Positions 16,004 through 24,433 of a stretch of 64,000 nucleotides of DNA are shown piece by piece. Below the pieces are notes generated by a model. It worked only from the letters and a program-made list of their open reading frames with translations, made no database searches and was not told the origin of the DNA. The stretch is from assembly GCF_902497995.1 (NCBI RefSeq), contig NZ_CABVII010000011.1, positions 1-64,000 on the forward strand. Reading direction: 5' to 3'. Origin of the DNA: Pseudomonas fluorescens (GTDB taxonomy: Bacteria > Pseudomonadota > Gammaproteobacteria > Pseudomonadales > Pseudomonadaceae). The position numbers and the translations under genes were made by a program. Position 1 is the stretch's first letter. Every line of letters begins with the position of its first letter.

Positions 16004-16169
16004 AAGTGAATGCTTTTATTTTGAGCCTAAAACAAATTTCAGCACCGACTGAGAGGGGGCGCGGACGACTCTATAGTTGCGGGAAACAGTCTGGCGAAAA
16101 TTCGATTGCTAATATTTGCGTAATCCTATTTATAATATATTTTTAGGCACTAAAAAAAAGAGATTTCCT
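16004..16169. promoter_or_regulatory. AT-rich gap before the mvaT-like relic
   Basis: Contains TTTGCGTAATCCTATTTATAATA-type AT-rich promoter-like sequence (about 16112-16140) ahead of the MvaT-like start at 16170. No gene is seen. Confidence 0.4.
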
Positions 16170-16527
16170 ATGTCCAAACTCCCCGAATTTTGCCAGCTTC
16201 AAGGCGCTTAGCCGAACAGCTTATTGAGCTTGAAGCAATGAACGGTAGCCTCCAACAGGAAATTGATTTCGAAAAGAAGCACCGTGCCTTGCTTGCCGAA
16301 TATGGCTGTAGCCTGAGAATGTGGTCAGCCTCCTTGATCCACAAACGTCCCGTCATGCACCGACTGTTGACGTAAAATCTAGCACTCGCAAGCTGCGCCA
16401 GTTGAATATCTATAAAAACGCAGAGTCTCGTGAAGTCGTCGAAACCAAAGGCGGCAACCACAAGACTCTGAAAGAATGGAAAGCGAAATTCGGTTCTGAC
16501 ACGGTGGAGTCCTGGCTCGCCAAGTGA
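16170..16527 (+). pseudogene. MvaT/MvaU-family (H-NS-like) xenogeneic silencer with two frameshifts
   Basis: ATG 16170 opens MSKLPEFCQLQGA and hits a stop. The next frame gives RRLAEQLIELEAM, QEIDFEKKHRALLAEYGCSL (the coiled-coil oligomerisation part), and a third frame from about 16320 gives VVSLLDPQ, RKLRQLNIYKNAESREVVET, then KGGNHKTLKEWKAKFGSDTV and ESWLAK, the DNA-binding end of MvaT/MvaU. Joining the three frames yields a full-length protein, so two single-base changes (near 16190 and 16320) disable it. It borders the AT-rich caspase cassette, the type of DNA such silencers bind. Sequencing error at both sites is possible but less likely. Confidence 0.8.
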
Positions 16528-16543
16528 GGTTGGTTTGAGTACA

Positions 16544-16565
16544 AAAGGGCCCCTAGGGGCCCTTT
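16544..16565 (+). terminator. Rho-independent-type terminator after the mvaT-like relic
   Basis: AAAGGGCCCCTAGGGGCCCTTT is an 11 bp perfect palindromic stem following the last stop at 16527. It lies between convergent genes (mvaT-like and the esterase), so it may serve both. Confidence 0.8.
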
Positions 16566-16696
16566 CTGCTATCTGAAACTGATTAAGGTAGGTCAGATAT
16601 TCTCACTGTGAATTTGCGCCTGCATCGGTCTGGCTATTTGATCAATAAGCGTCACAGCTGCGGGAGCTGGAAAACTCCTGCAGTTTGAGTTTCGAC

Positions 16697-17623
16697 TCAG
16701 CGGTTGGCGTCGGCCAGACCCATCTCAATGAAGCGTACTGAGTTTTCCATCGCCTGCTGACCTTCTGGCAGCATGTTGGCGTAGAAGTGCCAGGCGTGGA
16801 ACATCGCAGGCCATACTTCCAGGTTGACGCGAACGCGGTTATCAGCCAAGTGAGTTGCAAGACGCATCGCGTCACTCAACATCAACTCGTTCTCGCCGAT
16901 CTGCACCAAAATTGGCGGAAGACCAGTGACGTCCGCGAACACAGGAGAGGCCAGAGGATGATTGGCCAATGTGTCGCCCAAGAACGCTCTGGCCAGGATA
17001 TCCAGCACAGGCTTGGAGTTCAGAGGATCCAGACCTTCACGATTGCTCATGGAAGCACCGGTGTGTTCAAGGTTTGCCCATGGCGAAATGGAGGAGCCAA
17101 CCGCAGGCAATGGAAGTCCTTTGGATTTTGCCGCAACCATCACGCTGACAACCATCGCGCCGCCAGCTGACTCGCCAGAGAATGCAATCTTGTTAGCTGG
17201 GATTTTCTGCTCAAGCAACCACTCGTAGGCGCGCAATGTGTCGTCAATGGAAGCTGGGAACTTATGCTCAGGGGCAAGGCGGTAGTCCGGCATGTACACA
17301 CGAGCGCCGAGCATTTTTGCGTAGTTACCGCCGATGCCGTGGTAGCCGTCTGGACGGCCAACAATGTACGCCCCGCCGTGTATGTACATCACGACTGCGT
17401 CGGTTTTGATCTCGTCGGGAGTGACCAGTGTGCCCGGTACGCCGCCCATATCGACCGCTTCGAATTTGACGCCAGCAGGCGCTGGATTTTGCGCGAGCAT
17501 TTTTGCGTAGGAGTCGCGGATGTCGCTCATTTTTGTGGTGGTATCAATTCCCTTAAGAACGGGTACCAGATCGCTAAGGCTGTTGGCCCAGGTTTGGACG
17601 GCTGCTTGTACTTTAGTGTTCAT
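16697..17623 (-). CDS. Alpha/beta hydrolase of the hormone-sensitive lipase family (carboxylesterase)
   Basis: 308 aa. The oxyanion-hole motif HGGA (82-85) and nucleophile motif GESAGG (S152) are in the standard HSL spacing. A late His follows in MFHAWHFY. These enzymes hydrolyse short-chain esters or lactones in the cytoplasm. It is divergent from the LysR gene at 17747, with a GGGGAA-N5-TTCCCC inverted repeat between them that suggests control by that regulator. The same kind of site occurs before the luciferase-like and cupin genes at 25.5 kb, which hints that the esterase acts in the same pathway. Confidence 0.88.
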   Translation of the reverse strand: MNTKVQAAVQTWANSLSDLVPVLKGIDTTTKMSDIRDSYAKMLAQNPAPAGVKFEAVDMGGVPGTLVTPDEIKTDAVVMYIHGGAYIVGRPDGYHGIGGNYAKMLGARVYMPDYRLAPEHKFPASIDDTLRAYEWLLEQKIPANKIAFSGESAGGAMVVSVMVAAKSKGLPLPAVGSSISPWANLEHTGASMSNREGLDPLNSKPVLDILARAFLGDTLANHPLASPVFADVTGLPPILVQIGENELMLSDAMRLATHLADNRVRVNLEVWPAMFHAWHFYANMLPEGQQAMENSVRFIEMGLADANR

Positions 17624-17683
17624 AATGACCTCAATTGATCGTTGGGCAATGGATTAGCTAATTGAGATACTATGCTTAGTATT

Positions 17684-17700
17684 GGGGAATATGGTTCCCC
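17684..17700. promoter_or_regulatory. Inverted-repeat operator GGGGAA-TATGG-TTCCCC (site 1)
   Basis: Perfect 6 bp arms separated by five bases, in the divergent promoter between esterase and LysR genes. The extended sequence TATTGGGGAA is shared with the site at 25517. It is likely the LysR-type binding site, though direct proof is absent. Confidence 0.65.
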
Positions 17701-17746
17701 ATAACAGGTGCCAAACCGCCCGAACGTTGAGACTCCTGAGGCCCCC

Positions 17747-18685
17747 ATGGAACTCCATAACCTGAACGATATCGCAGCGTTTGTAAGCTCGGTAAACGCT
17801 GGAAGCTTCACTGCGGCTGCAAAGCAACTTGGCCTTACTCGCTCGGCGGTGGGGAAGTCGGTAGTCAGGCTCGAGGCTCGTTTACAGGTACGTCTACTAA
17901 ATCGCACCACGCGTAGTTTGAGCATGACGGATGACGGCCAGGTTCTTTATGAGCGCTGTGTGGGCGTTCTTCAGGATCTGGACGACGTGGAGGATGCCCT
18001 TGCGTTTCGTCGTTCGACACCCAGTGGCCGGCTGCGGATGAGCCTGCCGGTTGCGTTGGGCAGACTTCATGTCCTTCAGCACATTGAGTGCTGTCTTAAG
18101 GATTGGCCCTCCCTGAGCGTGGATATCACCTTTTCTGACAGGCTGGTCGATCTGATCGATGAGGGATTTGATTTGGCCATGCGCATCGGGCCACCTAAGG
18201 AAGACTCTCGGTTGCTCACGCGTACCGTGGCCTACCAACAAATGATTACCTGCGCTTCACCCAAGTATCTGGCTGAGCATGCCGAGCCTAAAACGCCTGA
18301 GGATTTATCCGAGCACCAGTGCCTGCATTTCGTGAGCGGTGGGAGATTGCTTCCTTGGAATTTTCGAGTGAATGGGAGCTCCGTGCCCGTTACTCATGGT
18401 GGAAGGCTACAGATGGACAGTGCTGAGTCATTACACCAGTCAGCTGTCGCTGGCCTGGGCATCGCGACTCTTCCTTCCTACGTGGTGAACGACGATTTGA
18501 GGAGCGGCAAGCTTGTTCAATTGCTCGCTGGGTATGCAGAGGCCGCAGAGCCTATTCGGGTGATCTACCCTAGCAAGCGGCACCTATCTCCAAAAATTCG
18601 ACTCTTCATCGATAAGCTCGTGGAGGCTTGGTCACCATGCCCACCATGGGAGCAGCATTCTGCGGAAGGCATTCACTCTGCCTGA
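17747..18685 (+). CDS. LysR-family transcriptional regulator (PA2206/DmlR-like subgroup)
   Basis: 312 aa from ATG 17747 (MELHNLNDIAAFVSSVNAGS); residues before this in the longer frame run into the operator. The N-terminal HTH is SFTAAAKQLGLTRSAVGKSV (about 19-38), followed by the linker helix RLQVRLLNRTTRSLSMTDDG and a periplasmic-binding-like effector domain (VDLIDEGFDLAMRIG). Such regulators usually activate the divergent gene, here the esterase at 16697-17623, on binding a pathway compound. A second site near 25.5 kb suggests that it may also act on that promoter. Confidence 0.88.
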   Translation: MELHNLNDIAAFVSSVNAGSFTAAAKQLGLTRSAVGKSVVRLEARLQVRLLNRTTRSLSMTDDGQVLYERCVGVLQDLDDVEDALAFRRSTPSGRLRMSLPVALGRLHVLQHIECCLKDWPSLSVDITFSDRLVDLIDEGFDLAMRIGPPKEDSRLLTRTVAYQQMITCASPKYLAEHAEPKTPEDLSEHQCLHFVSGGRLLPWNFRVNGSSVPVTHGGRLQMDSAESLHQSAVAGLGIATLPSYVVNDDLRSGKLVQLLAGYAEAAEPIRVIYPSKRHLSPKIRLFIDKLVEAWSPCPPWEQHSAEGIHSA

Positions 18686-18962
18686 CCCGTGAGCGAAGCC
18701 CGCGCGGCTAATCAATACCTAGTATATGCATCACGCATTCATCTCACTTGAGCATCGACTTCCAGGCGTGGGCACTGCGCCCGTATTCCGTGCATCTGCC
18801 AAAGGAGCCAGTGCCTCAGAGGCTTAGTGCGCCGGTGTTTTCCACATCCTCAATATGATTGGTGAAGATGCTCATGACTGCGTTTCGTAGGAGCTACTGG
18901 CGCTCCTTGCGGGGGAAGTGACCGTGCAGACGCTTGACAGCGGTCAAATATCCTAATAAAAA

Positions 18963-18974
18963 TGAAGCGCTTCA
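18963..18974. promoter_or_regulatory. LacI-type operator 1
   Basis: TGAAGCGCTTCA is a perfect 12 bp palindrome with central CG, flanked by AA on the left and TAAA on the right. Confidence 0.6.
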
Positions 18975-19061
18975 TAAATATCTCTTTCGAGAATAAATAC
19001 AAAAAATAGAGTCGTGAACAGATCACGGATTTTGTTGGCTTAGGGCCGCAGGCTGTGAGAA

Positions 19062-19073
19062 TGAAACGATTCA
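19062..19073. promoter_or_regulatory. LacI-type operator 2
   Basis: TGAAACGATTCA keeps the TGAA/TTCA outer arms and the central CG of operator 1. It is 267 bp before the SDR start. Confidence 0.55.
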
Positions 19074-19339
19074 TATTTGCCGTTTTCCTAGGCAAGTCTG
19101 GAGATCATAATGGTCACTGCATCATTAGCCTTCGCTCGGTCAATCACGCCGGCAGCCCGCGCCACTCTCTTATCTAAAGTCACCGACCGCTCCGGCACGG
19201 GGGCACTGGCTTCGCCACGCAAATCTCCTAAAACCACCCGCCTACATGATTCCGAAATTTTCGGTCAGCCACTGCGGCATTGGACGCGTGTGAGCATCAC
19301 CGCGTCTTGTTTCTGTTTTTTCAGCGCGGGGAATTTGGC

Positions 19340-20110
19340 ATGACGAATCTTAGACATTCAGGACGCACAGTTCTCATTACCGGGGCGGGGGGAGGTATCG
19401 GTGCTGCGATCGCCCGGCTGTATTGCGAAGAGGGCGCGCGGGTTGCCTTGGTAGATTTCGACGAACAGTCAGTTTCCGAGCTTTCCCGGCAACTAATTGC
19501 TGCCGGACATGTGGTGGCCTGGGCGAAAGCTGACGTGTCAGATTTCGCTCAATGCAGTCGAGCCTGTGTTGAGCTTACCGAGCAGCTCGGCCCGATCGAC
19601 ACCTTGATTAACAATGCAGGTATCTCACCCAAACACGAGGGCGCACCAGCGCCGATTTGGGAAATGGATCCTCAGGAATGGGATCGCGTCGTTGGTATCA
19701 ACCTGACAGGCTCATTCAACTTGGTCAGAGCTCTCGCACCAGCGATGGTCGAACGCCGTTTTGGAAGAATAGTGAACATGTCTTCCGTTGCTGGCAGCGC
19801 TTACCTCCCTATCGTCGCGGCGCATTACAGCGCCACGAAAGCCGCAGTTATCGGTTTCACCCGTCACCTGGCAGGTGAGCTCGGGCCCTATGGCATTACG
19901 GCAAACGCACTGGCTCCGGGACGCATCGAAACGCCGCTTCTTAAAACCGTTTCTGCGCAAGCGAACCAGGCAGTCGTTGATGAGACTCCGTTGGGCCGTC
20001 TTGGAACGCCAATTGAGGTAGCTAAAGCAGCATGCTTTTTGACTTCAAACGACAGCGACTTCATCACTGGCCAAGTCGTGGATGTGGCAGGTGGCTGGTT
20101 GATGCGCTGA
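19340..20110 (+). CDS. Short-chain dehydrogenase/reductase (3-oxoacyl-ACP reductase-like)
   Basis: 256 aa from ATG 19340 (MTNLRHSGRTVLITGAGGGI). Rossmann motif TGAGGGIG (about 14-21), NNAG at about 91-94, catalytic S in NMSSVAGS, and YxxxK in HYSATKAAV are all present. It should be an NAD(P)-dependent oxidoreductase acting on a secondary alcohol or ketone. It is first in a run SDR, GldA-like, cyclase-like, LacI on one strand, downstream of two LacI-type operators. Its substrate is unknown. Confidence 0.9.
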   Translation: MTNLRHSGRTVLITGAGGGIGAAIARLYCEEGARVALVDFDEQSVSELSRQLIAAGHVVAWAKADVSDFAQCSRACVELTEQLGPIDTLINNAGISPKHEGAPAPIWEMDPQEWDRVVGINLTGSFNLVRALAPAMVERRFGRIVNMSSVAGSAYLPIVAAHYSATKAAVIGFTRHLAGELGPYGITANALAPGRIETPLLKTVSAQANQAVVDETPLGRLGTPIEVAKAACFLTSNDSDFITGQVVDVAGGWLMR

Positions 20111-20176
20111 TCCAGCCGGGCTCGTATTCAACGTAACGATTTATCTCACGGTTTTTTTTAAGCAGCGGGTGGTGGC

Positions 20177-21280
20177 ATGGTTCGAACAATGGGTTTTCCT
20201 GGCCGATACGAGCAAGGGCCTGGCGCGCTAAAACAGCTTGGCAGAATCCTTTCGGATATGGGGCAATCGCGCCCTTTGGTGTTATGCGACGAGTTTGTCT
20301 CGAGGCACTTATGGCCTGAAGTCGGGAATGCATTGTCCGAGCATGGCATCGAGGCGAGCAGTATCGTTTTTCCTGGTGAATGCACCAAAGCGGCAATTTC
20401 CTCCCTCTGTGAGCGATCAGCAGATTACGAGCCAGACACCATCATCGCTTTGGGTGGGGGAAAGACAATTGACACTGCTAAGGGGATGGCCGCCCAGCTC
20501 AACGTTCCGATCGTCGTATGCCCGACGATCGCATCGAGCGATGCCCCAACCAGCCGATTAATTGTGCTCTACGACGAAACGCATAAAGTCGTCGGTGTCG
20601 AGTACCTGAATATGAACCCTTCTGCAGTGGTCGTTGACACTGAAGTCATCGTCCGTGCGCCTGCAAGGTTTTTCGCCGCCGGTATCGGGGACGCCATAAG
20701 TAAAAAATTTGAGGCGCAACAATGTCAGTCTGCCGGAGGCAATAACTCTTTTGGTACTCCTGCGCTGAATACAGCGTTGCTGCTAACCGAAGCAGTGTTT
20801 ACGACACTCATGACCTACGGATACAGCGCTTACCAAGCAGTATGCCGGCACGAAGTTAATGATGATGTCGAGCGGGTTGTTGAAGGAACCGTCCTTATCA
20901 GTGGCGTTGGGTTTGAGAGTGGCGGCTTGTCGCTAGCCCATGCGCTTGTGCGAGGTCTTACGGCAATTCCTGCGATTACTTCCATGCTGCATGGTGAGCT
21001 TGTCGCATTCGGGACGCTGGTGCAGATGTCCGTCGAAGAGCGCTCAGACTCAGAGATCCTAGAGGTCGCTCAGCTTCTGAATGATGTGAATCTTCCCGTT
21101 ACCCTCTACGGCCTTGGCCAGACGTCTCCGTTTACCTCTGAGGAACTGGACATTGTCGTCCAGGCAACACTGGGTGCGGTGTACGCGAAAAATATGGCGC
21201 CAGCCCTTACGGCTGAACGACTCATCCGAGGACTCGCTCGTGCTGACGAGCTTGGACAACGATTTGAACGTTTCAACTAA
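20177..21280 (+). CDS. Glycerol dehydrogenase-like, iron/zinc-containing alcohol dehydrogenase
   Basis: 367 aa. The NAD-binding GGGKxxDxAK motif is at 93-102. Metal ligands fit the GldA pattern: D172 (GIGDAISKKFEA), H255 (LSLAHALVRG) and H272 (MLHGELVAFG). Family members oxidise glycerol or other polyols and hydroxyketones in the cytoplasm. It is 66 bp downstream of the SDR gene and 47 bp before the cyclase-like gene, so probably in one operon. The real substrate may be a hydroxyl compound of this pathway rather than glycerol. Confidence 0.88.
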   Translation: MVRTMGFPGRYEQGPGALKQLGRILSDMGQSRPLVLCDEFVSRHLWPEVGNALSEHGIEASSIVFPGECTKAAISSLCERSADYEPDTIIALGGGKTIDTAKGMAAQLNVPIVVCPTIASSDAPTSRLIVLYDETHKVVGVEYLNMNPSAVVVDTEVIVRAPARFFAAGIGDAISKKFEAQQCQSAGGNNSFGTPALNTALLLTEAVFTTLMTYGYSAYQAVCRHEVNDDVERVVEGTVLISGVGFESGGLSLAHALVRGLTAIPAITSMLHGELVAFGTLVQMSVEERSDSEILEVAQLLNDVNLPVTLYGLGQTSPFTSEELDIVVQATLGAVYAKNMAPALTAERLIRGLARADELGQRFERFN

Positions 21281-21327
21281 CCGCTAAATGCAGCACAGCT
21301 AATCCAAGAATAAAAGAGGCTCAGAAA

Positions 21328-22290
21328 ATGACAGACAAGACCGTTCCGCACATTCATGACTTGCTCAAAGACTCCCCTAAGAACTGGGGGAAGTGGGGCC
21401 CGGATGATGAGGTAGGTTCACTCAACTACCTTACAGGTATCGAAGTGCTCCAAGGGGTCAAAGAGGTTAAGCAAGGCAAGACATTTACTTTGCAGGTGCG
21501 GATGGCTGATCCTGCAGGTGACCCGGTCTGGCCTGGCCGCTCCCAGTCAAAACGCATGAATATCATGGATCGTGGTCACTACAACTGTGGCAAAGGCCCA
21601 CACTTTCCGGGTTCTTACGAGTTCGCCGACGACGTGATGTTTTTTCATCTTCAAGGGTCAACTCAGTACGACGCCCTTGGGCATGTCTGGTACGACGATC
21701 AGATTTGGAATGGCTACAGCGCCGATACCACTATCGGCTCCCTGGCCAAGGCGAGCGTTGCTCCATTGGGTGAAAAAGGCATCGTTGGCCGAGGCATTCT
21801 GATCGACATAGCGCGCCACCGTGGTAAAGACGTGCTGGATGCAGGTGAAACTTTCAACCATGAGGATCTAATGGCTGCGGCCCGGGCTCAAGGCGTCTCT
21901 ATCAACAAGCGCGACATTCTCATCATCCGCACTGGATGGATTGGCTCGTTTTATAAACGCGACCCGGAAGAGTTCTACAAAGACTTTATCGAGCCAGGCC
22001 TGACCTACAGCCCTGAGCTGGTGAAGTGGTTTCAGGAGATGGAAATTCCGAACATTGTCACCGACACCATCGCTAACGAAGTCACCGTCGATCCCGTGTC
22101 AGGGGTTGCGTTGCCGTTGCACAACGCACTCATGAGGAACTTGGGCATCACTCTCACTGAGATCGCTCAGCTTGATCCTCTCGCTGAGGACTGCGCTGAG
22201 GACGGTCAGTGGACGTTCCTCTACACCGCAGCCCCTCTAAAGGTCGTTGGCGGAACCGGAGCTCCTGTGAATCCGATCGTCATTAAATAA
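21328..22290 (+). CDS. Cyclase-family metal-dependent hydrolase (kynurenine formamidase-like fold)
   Basis: 320 aa, ATG 21328 preceded by AAAAGAGGC. The region HLQGSTQYDALGH (107-119) corresponds to the HxGTHxDxPxH metal-binding motif of the cyclase/formamidase family in a variant form. A late segment PNIVTDTIANEVTVDP carries the usual acidic residue. Members hydrolyse formamides, lactones or cyclic imides, some with isatin-type substrates. The gene sits in the SDR-GldA-cyclase run and ends 160 bp before the LacI gene. Confidence 0.82.
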   Translation: MTDKTVPHIHDLLKDSPKNWGKWGPDDEVGSLNYLTGIEVLQGVKEVKQGKTFTLQVRMADPAGDPVWPGRSQSKRMNIMDRGHYNCGKGPHFPGSYEFADDVMFFHLQGSTQYDALGHVWYDDQIWNGYSADTTIGSLAKASVAPLGEKGIVGRGILIDIARHRGKDVLDAGETFNHEDLMAAARAQGVSINKRDILIIRTGWIGSFYKRDPEEFYKDFIEPGLTYSPELVKWFQEMEIPNIVTDTIANEVTVDPVSGVALPLHNALMRNLGITLTEIAQLDPLAEDCAEDGQWTFLYTAAPLKVVGGTGAPVNPIVIK

Positions 22291-22451
22291 GTGTCTTTGC
22301 CTGGGGGCAGCAGAAACGCTGTTCTCAGGTTCTTCCCTTCAATTAACGGCTCCCGAACGGCAGGCTGTTGGCTTATCATCCTCTGCGCAAATCGAGGGCG
22401 TTCTTCTGATCGTCCTGTCTCCGCGCTACGATTGAGGATGCTGAATCTCCA

Positions 22452-23468
22452 ATGAAAAAAATCGAGAAACCGAAGCTCAAGGATGTGGCTGAATTGGCGG
22501 GCGTCTCGATGGGGAGTGCTTCAAGAGCATTGGCTGTCCCGCACTTAGTGAAACCTGCAACCCTGGCCAAAGTACAAGCAGCTGTTCAAGAGCTCGGGTA
22601 CGTGCGAGACGGGGCCGCGCGTGCTTTGGCATCCAGGCGCACGCACAGCATCGGAGCCGTGTTTCCTACTTTTAACAACCCTGCGTTCGCTGAAGCTGTC
22701 CAGGCCCTCCAGTTAAGGCTAACGGAGCTTGGGTATCACCTAATCATTTCTTCCCATGAATACGACCAGGCGCAAGAACTGGTAAACGTAAGGAACATGA
22801 TTGAGCGGGGCGTCGAAGGCCTACTGTTGGTGGGTACTGAACATAGTCCTGAAATTTATGAAGCACTAACTGCCGCCCAATGCCCATTCATTCTGATGTG
22901 GTCGCTAGATGGTGCTCACGACCATCACTGCGTGGGGTTCAGCAATGAGGAGGGTGGTCGATTGATAGCCAAGCACTTGCTTAGCCTTGGTCATCAAAGT
23001 ATCGCCATGATCAGTGGAGTTGTTTCTAACAACGAACGAGCAAAATACCGTCTGAAAGGAATCACCGCTCAGCTACTCGAGTCAGGGATAGAGCTTTCAA
23101 GTGAACGGATTATTGAGCAGCCATTCACGATTGAGGGAGGGCGCGCCGGGCTGCGGATTGCTATGGAGCTTAACCCCAAGCCTACAGCCATTGTCTGCAG
23201 CACTGACCTCACCTGTATCGGAGCGTTGGCGGAAGCGCGCTCCAATGGGATCGACGTCCCCAAAGAACTATCAGTCAGCGGGTTCGATGATATCGAGTTC
23301 GCGGCTGCCTACGTGCCAGCCCTGACGACCGTCAGGGTGCCGACTTCGAAAATTGGTATCAGCAGCGCTAACAACATCGTTGCGCTGATCGAGGGGCGCC
23401 CACTTGCACGCCGCGAGCGCATACAAATCGAACTCGTCGTCCGAGATAGTACGGCGCCACGGCCCTAG
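22452..23468 (+). CDS. LacI/GalR-family transcriptional regulator (GntR/LacI gluconate-operon type)
   Basis: 338 aa. The N-terminal HTH KLKDVAELAGVSMGSASRAL is followed by the hinge AARALASRRTHSIG and a periplasmic-binding-type ligand domain ending in RRERIQIELVVRDSTAPRP. It should repress in the absence of ligand by binding 12-14 bp palindromes with a central CG, as seen at 18963 and 19062 ahead of the SDR gene. It is the last gene of the run, consistent with autoregulation by an operon repressor. Confidence 0.92.
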   Translation: MKKIEKPKLKDVAELAGVSMGSASRALAVPHLVKPATLAKVQAAVQELGYVRDGAARALASRRTHSIGAVFPTFNNPAFAEAVQALQLRLTELGYHLIISSHEYDQAQELVNVRNMIERGVEGLLLVGTEHSPEIYEALTAAQCPFILMWSLDGAHDHHCVGFSNEEGGRLIAKHLLSLGHQSIAMISGVVSNNERAKYRLKGITAQLLESGIELSSERIIEQPFTIEGGRAGLRIAMELNPKPTAIVCSTDLTCIGALAEARSNGIDVPKELSVSGFDDIEFAAAYVPALTTVRVPTSKIGISSANNIVALIEGRPLARRERIQIELVVRDSTAPRP

Positions 23469-23486
23469 AGCGTTTCCAGGAAGGGA

Positions 23487-24433
23487 CTAAACTCTTGGTG
23501 CTTCATTGGCATTGAACCAGCCTGGGCGGTACTCGCTCCAGGTCAGTTGCCAGAATCCCTCATGCTTGCGACGAAGTCGCATCCGGTAATGCGCGCCATA
23601 GAGAGGCGTGCCATCTTGCGTGTGTGAGTTTCCAGGAATGACTCTGCCGACAATCATTTCCGCTACACCCTTTTCCTCGTCGGACTTGATCTCCAGCACG
23701 TCCGCGAAATGCTGCATCCACGGCCAGGGCCTGCGAAATTCTTGAAGGAGCCGATGATCGCGTGGCGCCCTTCAATAAGGCCCATCGGTTGGAAATCGCC
23801 AGCGGCGTCGTTGGTAAAGCAATGAGCAAGCAGCTGCATGTCAGCCTGATCCAGCGCCCATGAGTAACGAGCGTAGGTTTCAGCAATACATTCCGCACTG
23901 GTCACCGAAGCCGTTGAGTTAGGGAAAGCAAGCCATGGCGAATTCAGCTCGCTAACGATGGTCGGGGCTGGGTCGCCAATCCTCCATCCGTCGTCACCTG
24001 GTGGAAGCTGCCAGTGAATTGCAAGCGAGTAGTCCCCGGTTATCCAATTCAAGGCAATCAGCACGCTGTCGAGGCGCCAGGTGCCTGCTGTCTTTTTCAT
24101 AGAGCCTGTGACAGTCATTCCAAATCCGAGAGTGGCCGACTTTGTGGCTTTGCTGATATGGCCATAGGCGTAGAAACTGAAATTGGCGTCGGTTTCTCCA
24201 CCACCCACATAGTGATTGGTTGCCTTCACTGAAAAGCCATCAGCCTTGGCACGGTCTTGCTGGAAGGCTCTGACAATCTTGCCTCCACCCTCATGAGCGG
24301 ACATGTGGCTTGTTACCAGCTGGCAATTGTCAGTGAACATATCCCCAGCAGATTCCCAATAACCGCTCTCCCAGGCTTCCAGAAAGGTGGCTATAACGCC
24401 CTTAATGTCGGTGCGATCACTTGAGCCGGTCAC
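23487..24433 (-). pseudogene. Two-domain SnoaL-like protein with a frameshift
   Basis: The first frame, from ATG 24433, encodes an N-terminal NTF2/SnoaL-type domain (FLEAWESGYWESAGDMFTDN) and the start of a second (YARYSWALDQADMQLLAHCF, ending IIGSFKNF). At about 23740 the frame shifts and the rest of the second domain continues as RPWPWMQHFADVLEIKSDEE, MIVGRVIPG to a stop at 23487. One missing base explains it. Intact proteins of this layout would have about 315 residues. The 5' end overlaps the luciferase-like gene by four bases, so the two were a translationally coupled pair. Confidence 0.75.

Larger units (their letters stand above)
18686..19339. promoter_or_regulatory. 650 bp intergenic region with two LacI-type operators
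   Basis: Two LacI-family-like operators lie here: TGAAGCGCTTCA (18963-18974, perfect palindrome) and TGAAACGATTCA (19062-19073, one mismatch per arm), 99 bp apart. Both have the central CG typical of LacI/GalR sites. They precede the SDR-GldA-cyclase-LacI gene run and probably bind the LacI protein encoded at 22452. I see no convincing gene in the gap. Confidence 0.6.
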
